DNA from: Candidatus Brevundimonas phytovorans
GTDB lineage: Bacteria > Pseudomonadota > Alphaproteobacteria > Caulobacterales > Caulobacteraceae
Direction: 5' to 3'
Assembly (NCBI GenBank): GCA_029203145.1
Contig: CP119309.1
Location: 64,501 to 128,500 of the forward strand
Length of the DNA stretch: 64,000 nucleotides
A program made the position numbers and the translations under genes. Shown piece after piece: positions 26,408-33,363 of this stretch. A model generated the notes under the pieces. The model did no database searches, was not told where the DNA came from, and was given only the letters and a program-made list of their open reading frames with translations. Numbering within the stretch: position 1 is the first letter of the stretch; the number at the start of each line of letters is the position of its first letter.

Positions 26408-27391
26408 ATGAGAGATTTCAAGGGCATGAAGCGTCAGCGCGGACGCAACCGGAAGCCCGGCAGCGGCGGCGGCAACAACGCCAACGCCACCAATCCGAAC
26501 CGGTCGTGGGACTCGCAGGGCCCCGAGAACATCAAGGTCCGCGGCAACGCCCAGACCGTCTATGAGCGCTATATGCAGCTGGCGCGCGACGCCTCGGCCG
26601 CCGGCGATCGCGTCCTGGCCGAGAACTACACCCAGCACGCCGAACACTATTTCCGCGTCCTGCGCGCCCTGCAGCCGCAGCGTCCGGTCAGCGAGATCGC
26701 CCAGCGCGAACTGGCCGGTCAGGGCTTCGACATCGACTTCGAAGACGAGTCGGGCGCCCAGGCCGCCGCCATCATCGCCGCTGCTCAGGCCGAGCAGCAG
26801 AAGATCGACGACGAGGCCCGCCGTCAGGCCGAACGCGCCGAGCGCGACGCCAACCGCGACCGCGACCGCGACTACAACCGGGATCGCGACAACAACCGCG
26901 ACCGGGATCGTGAACCGCGCCCAGAACGCGAGCCGCGCGAACCCCGCGAGCCCCGCACGGACGACCGCGAACCCCGCGCCGAGGGCGAGACCCGCGAAGG
27001 CGGTCGCCGCGAGACCCGCCGCGAGCGCTGGGAGCGTCGCCGCGAGGAACGCAACCGCCGCTTCGAGAACGGCGAGGCCACGCCCGAGGACGAAGCCCGC
27101 GCCCTGGCCGAAGCGGAGTACGTGCCGGAAGCCGGTTCGGAAGAAGCGGCCGCCGCGCCCGTCGTCGAGACCGAGGCCGAGGCTCGTCCCGCCCGCGCCC
27201 CGCGTCGCCCGCGCGCCGACCGCGCCCCGGCCGAGTCCCCCGCCGAAGGCGAGGTCAGCGACGGCATGGGCTTGCCCGGCTTCCTGACCCGGCCGACGAC
27301 CCCGTCCTCGGACGAGACGGCTTCGGACGAGGCTCCGGCGCCGAAGCGTCGCGCGCCCCGCCGCAAGGTCGAGCCCGCCGACGAGGGGTGA
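26408..27391 (+). CDS. DUF4167 domain-containing protein
   Basis: A 327-residue alphaproteobacterial protein. The conserved DUF4167 domain occupies residues about 35-95 (WDSQGPENIKVRG, VYERYMQLARDASAAGDRV, AENYTQHAEHYFRVL) and is preceded by a basic RG/GN-rich start (MKRQRGRNRKPGSGGG). The rest is a long low-complexity Arg/Asp/Glu/Pro region with RDRDRD repeats. The composition suggests nucleic-acid binding, which is inference. Position downstream of prmC is, as I recall, conserved across the class. Confidence 0.9.
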   Translation: MRDFKGMKRQRGRNRKPGSGGGNNANATNPNRSWDSQGPENIKVRGNAQTVYERYMQLARDASAAGDRVLAENYTQHAEHYFRVLRALQPQRPVSEIAQRELAGQGFDIDFEDESGAQAAAIIAAAQAEQQKIDDEARRQAERAERDANRDRDRDYNRDRDNNRDRDREPRPEREPREPREPRTDDREPRAEGETREGGRRETRRERWERRREERNRRFENGEATPEDEARALAEAEYVPEAGSEEAAAAPVVETEAEARPARAPRRPRADRAPAESPAEGEVSDGMGLPGFLTRPTTPSSDETASDEAPAPKRRAPRRKVEPADEG

Positions 27392-27473
27392 TCGCCGACG
27401 CGCAACTTTAGCGCGTATATTTACATAACTGCAATCTATGGGCGTCATTCTCCCTTTATCGGGAGGACGTGCG

Positions 27474-28817
27474 ATGCAACTCGTTCTGGTGGTGGTCGCC
27501 CTGGCCTTGTCGGGCTGCTGGGCGGGATTGAGGCTCGCGATCCGGGCCAAGGGCGAGGCCAGGACGCTGCGGCGTCTCAACGCCACGCTGGAGGCCCGCG
27601 CCGAGCAGCGTGCGCGGGACCTGCAGACCGCCCTGACCCTGGCCGAGGGACAGGCGGCCCAGGTCGAGGCGGCGCACCGCGCCAAGACCGAATTCCTGGC
27701 CAGCATGAGCCATGAGCTGCGCACGCCGCTGAACGCGGTCATCGGGTTCGCCGACCTGATGCGGCTGAACGAAGCCCAGGACCCGCTCAGTCACCGTCAG
27801 CATCAGGCGCTGGAGCAGATCCGCGCCGCCGGCGCTCGGCTGCTGACCCTGGTGGACGAGGTGCTGAACCTCGCAGACATCGAGGGCGGCCGCCTGGCGC
27901 TCAGCGTCGAGCGGGTCGATCCCCTGCTGGTCGCGCGTCAGGTCTGCGACGCCCTGAAACCCATGGCCGAGGCGGCGGGCATCGACCTGCGCGAGCCGCC
28001 GGCCGTCGCCGGCCTGGCCGCCCGCGCCGACCGCGAGCGCCTGCGTCAGGTGCTGACCGCCCTGATCGCCAACGCCGTCAAGTACAACCGCCCCGGCGGC
28101 GCCGTCCTGATCGAGGCGCGCCAGTCGTCAGACGGGGTCAGTCTCAGCGTCCATGATACCGGACCGGGCCTGCCAGGCGCGCGGCTGGACGGCCTGTTCC
28201 AGCCCTTCAACCGCCTCGGCCGCGAGACCTCCGAGGTGCCGGGCGCGGGCCTGGGCCTGGCGGTGGCGCGGCGTCTGATCCAGGCCATGGACGGGCGGCT
28301 GGAGGCCGAAAGCCGCGAAGGCGAAGGATCGGTCTTCACCGTCCATCTGCCGGTGGCCGTCGAGACGCCGCGTCTTGTTTCCGCCTCGCCCGTGCCGGCG
28401 GCGGCCCTGCCCGATGCGACCCTGCTCTATGTCGAGGACAATCCCTCCAACATCGTCCTGATGCGCCACGTCGTCGCCGCCCTGGGTCGCATCCAGCTGC
28501 ACGTCGCCGAGACGGGGCCGGACGGCCTGACCCTGGCCCGCGACCTGCGTCCCGACGTCATCATCCTCCACATCAACCTGCCCGGCATGGACGGCTTTGC
28601 GGTCAAGGCGCGGCTGGCCGAAGATGCGCTGACGCGCGACGTGCCGGTCCTGGCGCTGTCGGCTCGCGCGGCCTTTGCCGACATCCGGCGCGGACGCGAG
28701 GCCGGGTTCGCCGAATACCTGACCAAGCCGTTGCAGATCCCCGCCCTGGTCGAGGCCCTTTCGCGGGCCCTGAGCCCCAAGGCCGCCCCCTCGGCGGCGG
28801 ATGCGGACGCCGCCTGA
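27474..28817 (+). CDS. Hybrid sensor histidine kinase with His in place of the receiver Asp
   Basis: A 447-residue protein. One N-terminal membrane helix (residues 1-20) leads into a coiled coil (about 25-75), HisKA with His80 (SMSHELRTPLN), and HATPase_c with N box IANAVKYN, G1 DTGPGLP and G2 GAGLGLAVAR. A C-terminal receiver keeps the acidic pair (YVEDN), Ser (ALSA) and Lys (YLTKP), but the phosphoacceptor position reads His366 (IILHINLPGMDG; codon CAC at 28569-28571) where Asp is expected. No sensor domain is present. The ATG at 27474 follows GGGAGG (27461-27466); ATG 27438 is less likely. Confidence 0.9.
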   Translation: MQLVLVVVALALSGCWAGLRLAIRAKGEARTLRRLNATLEARAEQRARDLQTALTLAEGQAAQVEAAHRAKTEFLASMSHELRTPLNAVIGFADLMRLNEAQDPLSHRQHQALEQIRAAGARLLTLVDEVLNLADIEGGRLALSVERVDPLLVARQVCDALKPMAEAAGIDLREPPAVAGLAARADRERLRQVLTALIANAVKYNRPGGAVLIEARQSSDGVSLSVHDTGPGLPGARLDGLFQPFNRLGRETSEVPGAGLGLAVARRLIQAMDGRLEAESREGEGSVFTVHLPVAVETPRLVSASPVPAAALPDATLLYVEDNPSNIVLMRHVVAALGRIQLHVAETGPDGLTLARDLRPDVIILHINLPGMDGFAVKARLAEDALTRDVPVLALSARAAFADIRRGREAGFAEYLTKPLQIPALVEALSRALSPKAAPSAADADAA

Positions 28818-28878
28818 AGGAGGGGGCGACAGGACGAGATCCGGCCCGCTGGGCGACCGCTGTGCGGCCGTGCCGGGG

Positions 28879-28908
28879 TTGACGCGGCGCGCCGGGAGGG
28901 CTTCCTAG
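28879..28908 (+). promoter_or_regulatory. Candidate promoter for the DUF4893 lipoprotein gene
   Basis: TTGACG (28879-28884), the Caulobacter-type -35 sequence, is followed after 17-18 bases by TTCCTAG (28902-28908). It would start transcription about 30 bases before the ATG at 28946. The -10 match is partial. Confidence 0.35.
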
Positions 28909-28945
28909 GCGGCGGGGCTTTTCGACCCTGTCCCAGGGAGAGGCG

Positions 28946-29653
28946 ATGTCACGGTTGTCGGCCGGTATTTCACGTTTCAAGGCGAGGCTTCCTCACGCCC
29001 TGATTCCGGGTCTTCTGGCGACGGCGCTTGTGGCCGGCTGTGCGACCACGCCGCCGCCCCCGCCCCCGCCGCCCCCGCCTTCGGCCCCCGACGCCCCCAG
29101 CGGCGCGGTGCTCAGCGACTGGCGCGGCGTCGTCACCGCCGCCGACCGCGACCGCTATCAACGCCGCGACGCCGCCTGGACCCTGGCCCTGCAACAGGCC
29201 CGACGTCAGCCCGGCTCAGGCGATCTGAGCGCGCTCGGCGACCTCATCGTCCCGGACGCGGCGCGCCCCTCGGTGACGCCGCCGGTCGGGACCTATCGCT
29301 GCCGTACTGTCAAGCTGGGCTCCCAGGGCGGCGACGAAGGGCTGGGCTATGTCGTTTACGGCTGGTTCGCCTGCCGCATCGAACAGACGCCCGCCGGCCT
29401 GAAATTCTCCAAGCTGACCGGATCGCAGCGACCCAGCGGTCTGCTCTTTCCCGAGAATGATCGCCACATGATCTTCCTCGGCTCGATGGCCCTGGCCTCC
29501 GAACCCGCCGCCCGCTCCTATGGCCAGCGCCCGGAGCGGGACATGGTGGCGGTGGTCGAGCGCATCGGCGAGCGCCGCTGGCGTCTGGCTATTCCCTGGC
29601 CGGCCAATGAGTCCAACCTGGACCTGATCGAACTGGTCCCCGCGGCGCGCTGA
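28946..29653 (+). CDS. DUF4893-type lipoprotein
   Basis: A 235-residue lipoprotein with lipobox VAGC (Cys about 32), immediately followed by a run of ten prolines (PPPPPPPPPP) that probably forms a rigid spacer from the membrane. The folded part matches DUF4893: LSDWRGVVTAADRDRYQRRD near residue 57, GTYRCRTVKLGSQ, and FSKLTGSQRPSGLLFPEND. Function unknown. It stands between the hybrid kinase and the SPFH-tail-like protein. Confidence 0.8.
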   Translation: MSRLSAGISRFKARLPHALIPGLLATALVAGCATTPPPPPPPPPPSAPDAPSGAVLSDWRGVVTAADRDRYQRRDAAWTLALQQARRQPGSGDLSALGDLIVPDAARPSVTPPVGTYRCRTVKLGSQGGDEGLGYVVYGWFACRIEQTPAGLKFSKLTGSQRPSGLLFPENDRHMIFLGSMALASEPAARSYGQRPERDMVAVVERIGERRWRLAIPWPANESNLDLIELVPAAR

Positions 29654-29727
29654 GCTTGACTGTCGGCCCTTGACCGGCGCGGCGGGCGACGTCCACCCTG
29701 AGCGCTGATTTTTCAGGGGAGGCGCTC

Positions 29728-30132
29728 ATGCGCGGCATCGGTTTCACCATCGGCTCGGTCATCGCCATCGGCGTGCTGATCGCCGTCGTCCTGGTCGGCT
29801 TCCCGACCTACAACGTCTATTCCAAGCAGATGGCGGGCAAGGCGGCCTATGAGGAGGCGGTGCAGAACCGCCGGATCCGCGTGCTGGAGGCCCAGGCCGC
29901 CCTCGACTCGGCCAAGCTGACCGCCGCCGCCGAGATCGAGCGCGCCAAGGGCGCCAACGAGGCCAACCGCATCATGGCCGAGGCCCTCGGCGGCCCCGAG
30001 GCCTATCTGCGCTGGTCCTATATCAACATGCTGCAGGAAACCGCCGGCAAGGAAGGCCGTCAGACCATCTACATCCCTACCGAAGCCGGCATGCCTATTC
30101 TTGAGGCGGGCCAGCGCCCGGCGGCTCGCTGA
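29728..30132 (+). CDS. Small membrane protein resembling the C-terminal part of an SPFH/band-7 protein
   Basis: A 134-residue protein with one N-terminal transmembrane helix (residues 5-25, FTIGSVIAIGVLIAVVLVGF) and then a charged Ala/Glu-rich helix (EAQAALDSAKLTAAAEIERA, GANEANRIMAEALGG) and an IYIPTEAGMPI end. This last part looks like the coiled-coil tail of SPFH family proteins, but there is no SPFH domain between. A strong GGGGAGG (29716-29722) precedes the ATG; a hairpin CCCTGA/TCAGGG (29696-29701 with 29713-29718) partly covers it. Function unknown. Confidence 0.7.
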   Translation: MRGIGFTIGSVIAIGVLIAVVLVGFPTYNVYSKQMAGKAAYEEAVQNRRIRVLEAQAALDSAKLTAAAEIERAKGANEANRIMAEALGGPEAYLRWSYINMLQETAGKEGRQTIYIPTEAGMPILEAGQRPAAR

Positions 30133-30136
30133 GCCT

Positions 30137-30871
30137 TTAGACGGGGGCGGCGTGCAGCCGCAGATAGGTGGGGTCGAACTCGGCGATCTGGGCCAGACGG
30201 GGCCAGTCCAGAATATCCACGCGCGGGTTGGTCCAGCGGACCAGGCCCTCGCGGCGGAGCTCGGCGATCAGGCGGTTGACGTGCACCGTCGACAGGCCAA
30301 GCGCGTCGCCCAGAACCGTCTGGGTCAGCGGCATGTCGAAGCTCTGGCCGTCGTTCAGCCCGACCGCGCTCAACCGGGTGAACAGTTCGCAGACCAGGTG
30401 CGACAGATGCCCCAGGCCGCTGCGCCGTCCCATGGCCACCAGCCACTGGCGATGGATGGCGGCGTCGATGATGGTGTCGAGCCAGAGCAGTCGCGTCAGG
30501 TGGCCGTGCTGGTCGGTCAGCCGGCGCAGCCGGGCGTGCGGGGCATGGGCGATGACGCAGGGGCTGAGCGTGACCACGCCGTGATCCATCTGCTTCATCA
30601 GCAGGCTGTGAAGGTCGACGAAGTCGCCGGCCACGTTGATCTCGGTGATCTGCCGCCGTCCGTCGGTCAGGGTGGAATAGCGCGCCGTGAATCCTTCCAG
30701 CAACAGGATGCTGTGGTCGGTGATGGAATGCTCCAGCACGATATCGACATTGGCGTCGACCTTGCGCGGCGGGTCGAGAACCTCGGCCAGGGCGGCGATC
30801 TCGACGGGCGAAACCGTGTCCCGGCGCGACAGTTTTTCAATGAGGGCGTTGGTCATGGTGTGGGGGCCCAT
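30137..30871 (-). CDS. Crp/Fnr family transcriptional regulator
   Basis: A 244-residue regulator. The N-terminal cyclic-nucleotide-binding-like beta domain (residues about 25-120) lacks the Cys cluster of Fnr, and the C-terminal winged helix has the recognition helix ALGLSTVHVNRLIAEL (about 188-203). The style matches small FixK-unrelated Crp/Fnr regulators common in Caulobacterales and rhizobia. The effector is unknown. Start at 30871 has no clear Shine-Dalgarno; ATG 30856 (MTNALIEK) is an alternative. It ends four bases after the SPFH-tail-like gene, convergent. Confidence 0.88.
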   Translation of the reverse strand: MGPHTMTNALIEKLSRRDTVSPVEIAALAEVLDPPRKVDANVDIVLEHSITDHSILLLEGFTARYSTLTDGRRQITEINVAGDFVDLHSLLMKQMDHGVVTLSPCVIAHAPHARLRRLTDQHGHLTRLLWLDTIIDAAIHRQWLVAMGRRSGLGHLSHLVCELFTRLSAVGLNDGQSFDMPLTQTVLGDALGLSTVHVNRLIAELRREGLVRWTNPRVDILDWPRLAQIAEFDPTYLRLHAAPV

Positions 30872-31019
30872 AGCTAGCAGGAAGACAAACGCCCAAGCCG
30901 AACAAGCGTTGCCGTATTCCGTGACGGACTTCGCCGGATCGCGAACTTACATATGTGAATGCGGCCGGTTTTGAACGGCTTAGGTTCCGGCGGCGCGACG
31001 TTCGCGTCGGGACCCTCGC

Positions 31020-31211
31020 ATGAAGACCTACCTTTGCCTGATCACCGTCCGCGAGGGCGAGGTGCCGCGACTGCGTCATGTGGACAGCCCGCACGACGAC
31101 GCGATTTCGATTTCGCTGGCGCCGGTTCTGGCGGAATGGACCCGCGTGCATCGGGTTGAAGTCATGGACGGCGACCGCATGGTCTTCGTCGCCGAAACCC
31201 CGGCGGGCTAG
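31020..31211 (+). CDS. Small protein of unknown function (63 aa)
   Basis: A 63-residue protein, MKTYLCLITVREGEVPRLRH at the start, with a predicted beta-alpha-beta layout and no signal peptide. The upstream region 30945-30976 contains a Crp-like dyad and TTGAAC. The stop overlaps the tail of the opposite-strand DUF6894 gene by four bases. Coding potential is supported by GC-rich third positions and tidy gene spacing only; I do not recognise the family. Confidence 0.55.
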   Translation: MKTYLCLITVREGEVPRLRHVDSPHDDAISISLAPVLAEWTRVHRVEVMDGDRMVFVAETPAG

Positions 31212-31441
31212 AGCGACGAGGAGCTGGCGCAGGTGGTCAGCCGCACCACCTCGGCCTGTTTGTCGTCGGTGACGATGACCCGGAACTGTCGGGTCTTCCA
31301 GAAGGCCCGCCCCTGATAGCGCAGGATCTCGCCCATGGTGTCCAGGGCGACGGCGTGGGCGGCGTCCAGACTGGCCAGTTCCTGACCCTGATCGTCGGGG
31401 ACCAGATGGCCGTTCTCGGTGTGAAAGAAATAGCGTGGCAA
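31208..31441 (-). CDS. DUF6894 family small protein
   Basis: A 77-residue protein beginning (TTG)PRYFFHTENGHLVPDDQG, the hallmark of DUF6894, then ELASLDAAHAVALDTMGEIL. These proteins are frequent in rhizobia and Caulobacterales and have no known function. The start is TTG at 31441, with GAGGAG about eight bases upstream. It meets the 63-residue gene tail to tail with a four-base overlap. Confidence 0.78.
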   Translation of the reverse strand: MPRYFFHTENGHLVPDDQGQELASLDAAHAVALDTMGEILRYQGRAFWKTRQFRVIVTDDKQAEVVRLTTCASSSSL

Positions 31442-31511
31442 GCGGGGGCTCCTCGGTGGCTGCTGCTCCTTAAAGGGCCCCCCGCTCTCATTTGTTCATT
31501 CCATTCGGACT

Positions 31512-33164
31512 TCAGACCCGCGTCAGCCGCAGGTCCTGATAGTCGTAGGAGAAGTCGATGTCGGGCGAGACGCCCTTGAGCGTCGCCGTCGCCGGCTTGG
31601 CGGTCGCGATGTTGAAGGTGATGAAGGCGTCCTCCTCGCGCTTGTCGGCAAAGCGGGTGCGGAAGGTCTCGCCGTCATAGGGCTCCAGCCAGCCCTTCAG
31701 CGCCGGGGTGTGGGTGAAGGCCAGCCACAGGCCGGTCTTGCGGTTGCGCCCACGCCCCTCGGTCTTCTGCTCGATGGTGATGTCGCCATACCAGGGGTCG
31801 CGCCAGGTCCCGACATAGGCGTCCAGCGGCATGGAGGGCGGGGCGCCCGCCGCCTGCTTGGCGTCGATCTCGACGGCGGCCTTCAGCGACTTCTCGGTCC
31901 CTTCGGCTTCGCGCTTTTTCGAGTCGGCGATCCAGTCGACGTCGACCTGGTTCATGGCGATGTCGGACAGGCCCGAGCGCAGGGCGCGCAGCAGGAAGCT
32001 CTCCTCGGCGTTGGTGAAGACCGAGAAGCCGATCTTGCGGCCGGGGATCAGGACGGTGGAGGAGATGCCGCCCGGCGAGCCGCCGCCGTGGGTGGCCAGC
32101 CGCTCGCCGCGATAGTCCTGCACCTGCAGGCCCATGGCGTAGGTCGAGGCCACGGCCCGGTTGGGCAGCTCCGCCGTCGGTCCGTTCGACGAAGAGACGA
32201 TGATGTTGGGCTTGTACATCTCGCGCGCGGCGGCTTCCGAGAACAGGCGCGTTCCGTCGGCCAGCTTGCCGTCGTTCAGGCGCACGGCGATCCACTTGGC
32301 CCAGTCGGTGGCGCTGGCGCAGATGCCGCCCGCCGCCGCCGCCGAATCCCAATTCCACACCTCGGCGATTGATTGGGCGATCTGGGTCATCGGCCCTTGA
32401 AGGCGCAGCGGCGGTCCGACGCGGGCGTGAGGCAGGGCGGACTTCTTGGGATCGGCCAGACGGGCCAGAGGCACACTCTCGCTCATGCCCACCTTGTCGA
32501 AGATGCGGGTCTGGACGAAGTCTTCCCACGACAGACCCGACACCTTCTCGATCACCGCGCCCGCCACCACGAACATCAGGTTGCAGTAGTGGTAGTCCTC
32601 GCGGAAGCCGTCCTCGATCGGCACGAAGGCGGCCTGGGCCAGGACCTCGGCGCGGGTCCGGTCGCTGTTGGGCCAGAACAGCAGATCCCCCGCGCCCAGG
32701 CCGAAACCGGCGCGGTGGCTCAGGGTGTCGCGCACGGTGATGCGCTCGCCGATCACCGGGTCCGACAGGGTGAAGCCCGGCAGATAGGTCCTGATCGGCT
32801 CGTCCCACTTCACCTTGCCCTCGTCGACCAGGATGGCCAGGCAGGCGGCGGTGACGTTCTTGGAGTTCGACGCGATGGCGAACAGGGTGTGTTCATCCGC
32901 CGGTTCGGCCTTGCCCTGACGGCGCACGCCGTAACCCTTGGCCAGCACCGTCTTGCCGTCGCGAACCAGGGCCAGGGACACGGCCGGCTGCTCCGGCCAG
33001 GCGGCCATGCAGCGCTGCACCCAGGCGTCGGCGGCGGCGGCGATCTCCTCGTCGGTGCGCGTGTCGGCGCGAACCTGGGCCAGGGCCAGACCGGGCAGGG
33101 CGGCGCTCGACGCGGCGACGGCGGAGGAGAACAGGGCCGCACGGCGCGACAGACGGATGGACAT
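31512..33164 (-). CDS. Serine hydrolase, class C beta-lactamase family, with C-terminal DUF3471-like domain
   Basis: A 550-residue exported enzyme. The N-terminus (MSIRLSRRAALFSSAVAASS) is a signal peptide with an RR pair, possibly Tat type. Catalytic motifs are Ser99-x-x-Lys102 (ASNSKN), YxN in DYHYCNLMF and HGG in ATHGGGSPGG. The C-terminal 130 residues form a beta-rich DUF3471-like module (YVGTWRDPWYGDITIEQK). Such proteins are mostly esterases or peptidases, not necessarily beta-lactamases. The frame is open to 33320, but ATG 33164 gives a proper signal peptide. Confidence 0.87.
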   Translation of the reverse strand: MSIRLSRRAALFSSAVAASSAALPGLALAQVRADTRTDEEIAAAADAWVQRCMAAWPEQPAVSLALVRDGKTVLAKGYGVRRQGKAEPADEHTLFAIASNSKNVTAACLAILVDEGKVKWDEPIRTYLPGFTLSDPVIGERITVRDTLSHRAGFGLGAGDLLFWPNSDRTRAEVLAQAAFVPIEDGFREDYHYCNLMFVVAGAVIEKVSGLSWEDFVQTRIFDKVGMSESVPLARLADPKKSALPHARVGPPLRLQGPMTQIAQSIAEVWNWDSAAAAGGICASATDWAKWIAVRLNDGKLADGTRLFSEAAAREMYKPNIIVSSSNGPTAELPNRAVASTYAMGLQVQDYRGERLATHGGGSPGGISSTVLIPGRKIGFSVFTNAEESFLLRALRSGLSDIAMNQVDVDWIADSKKREAEGTEKSLKAAVEIDAKQAAGAPPSMPLDAYVGTWRDPWYGDITIEQKTEGRGRNRKTGLWLAFTHTPALKGWLEPYDGETFRTRFADKREEDAFITFNIATAKPATATLKGVSPDIDFSYDYQDLRLTRV

Positions 33165-33238
33165 AGGCGAAGCTCCCGACATGAGCGGCGACGCTAGCGT
33201 TCTGCGTCCCTCGGGCCAAGGGGCGATCCCGCCACAAC

Positions 33239-33348
33239 CGCTCATCCCGGCGGACGCCGGGATCCAGTGCTTTGGCTCAGGCACGAGGATGGGCTGAAGG
33301 GCGGCGGCTGCTGTTCTCACTGGGCCCCGGCGTCCGCCGGGGTGAGCG
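33239..33348. repeat. Pair of inverted REP-like palindromes
   Basis: Two 31-base units, 33239-33269 and 33318-33348, lie in opposite orientation between two minus-strand genes. Each contains a hairpin around CCCGGC-GGAC-GCCGGG. They are identical at 29 of 31 positions, and the two differences are at paired stem positions (T-A in the first, C-G in the second). The arrangement can fold as one large cruciform or as two hairpins. Confidence 0.75.
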
Positions 33349-33363
33349 GGAAGTCCGAGGGGC

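Noticed and set aside
31512..33164. Antibiotic-resistance beta-lactamase call for the two serine hydrolases
   Set aside because: Only the general class C fold motifs are visible (here and at 47871-49268); most such proteins are esterases or peptidases, so no resistance is claimed.
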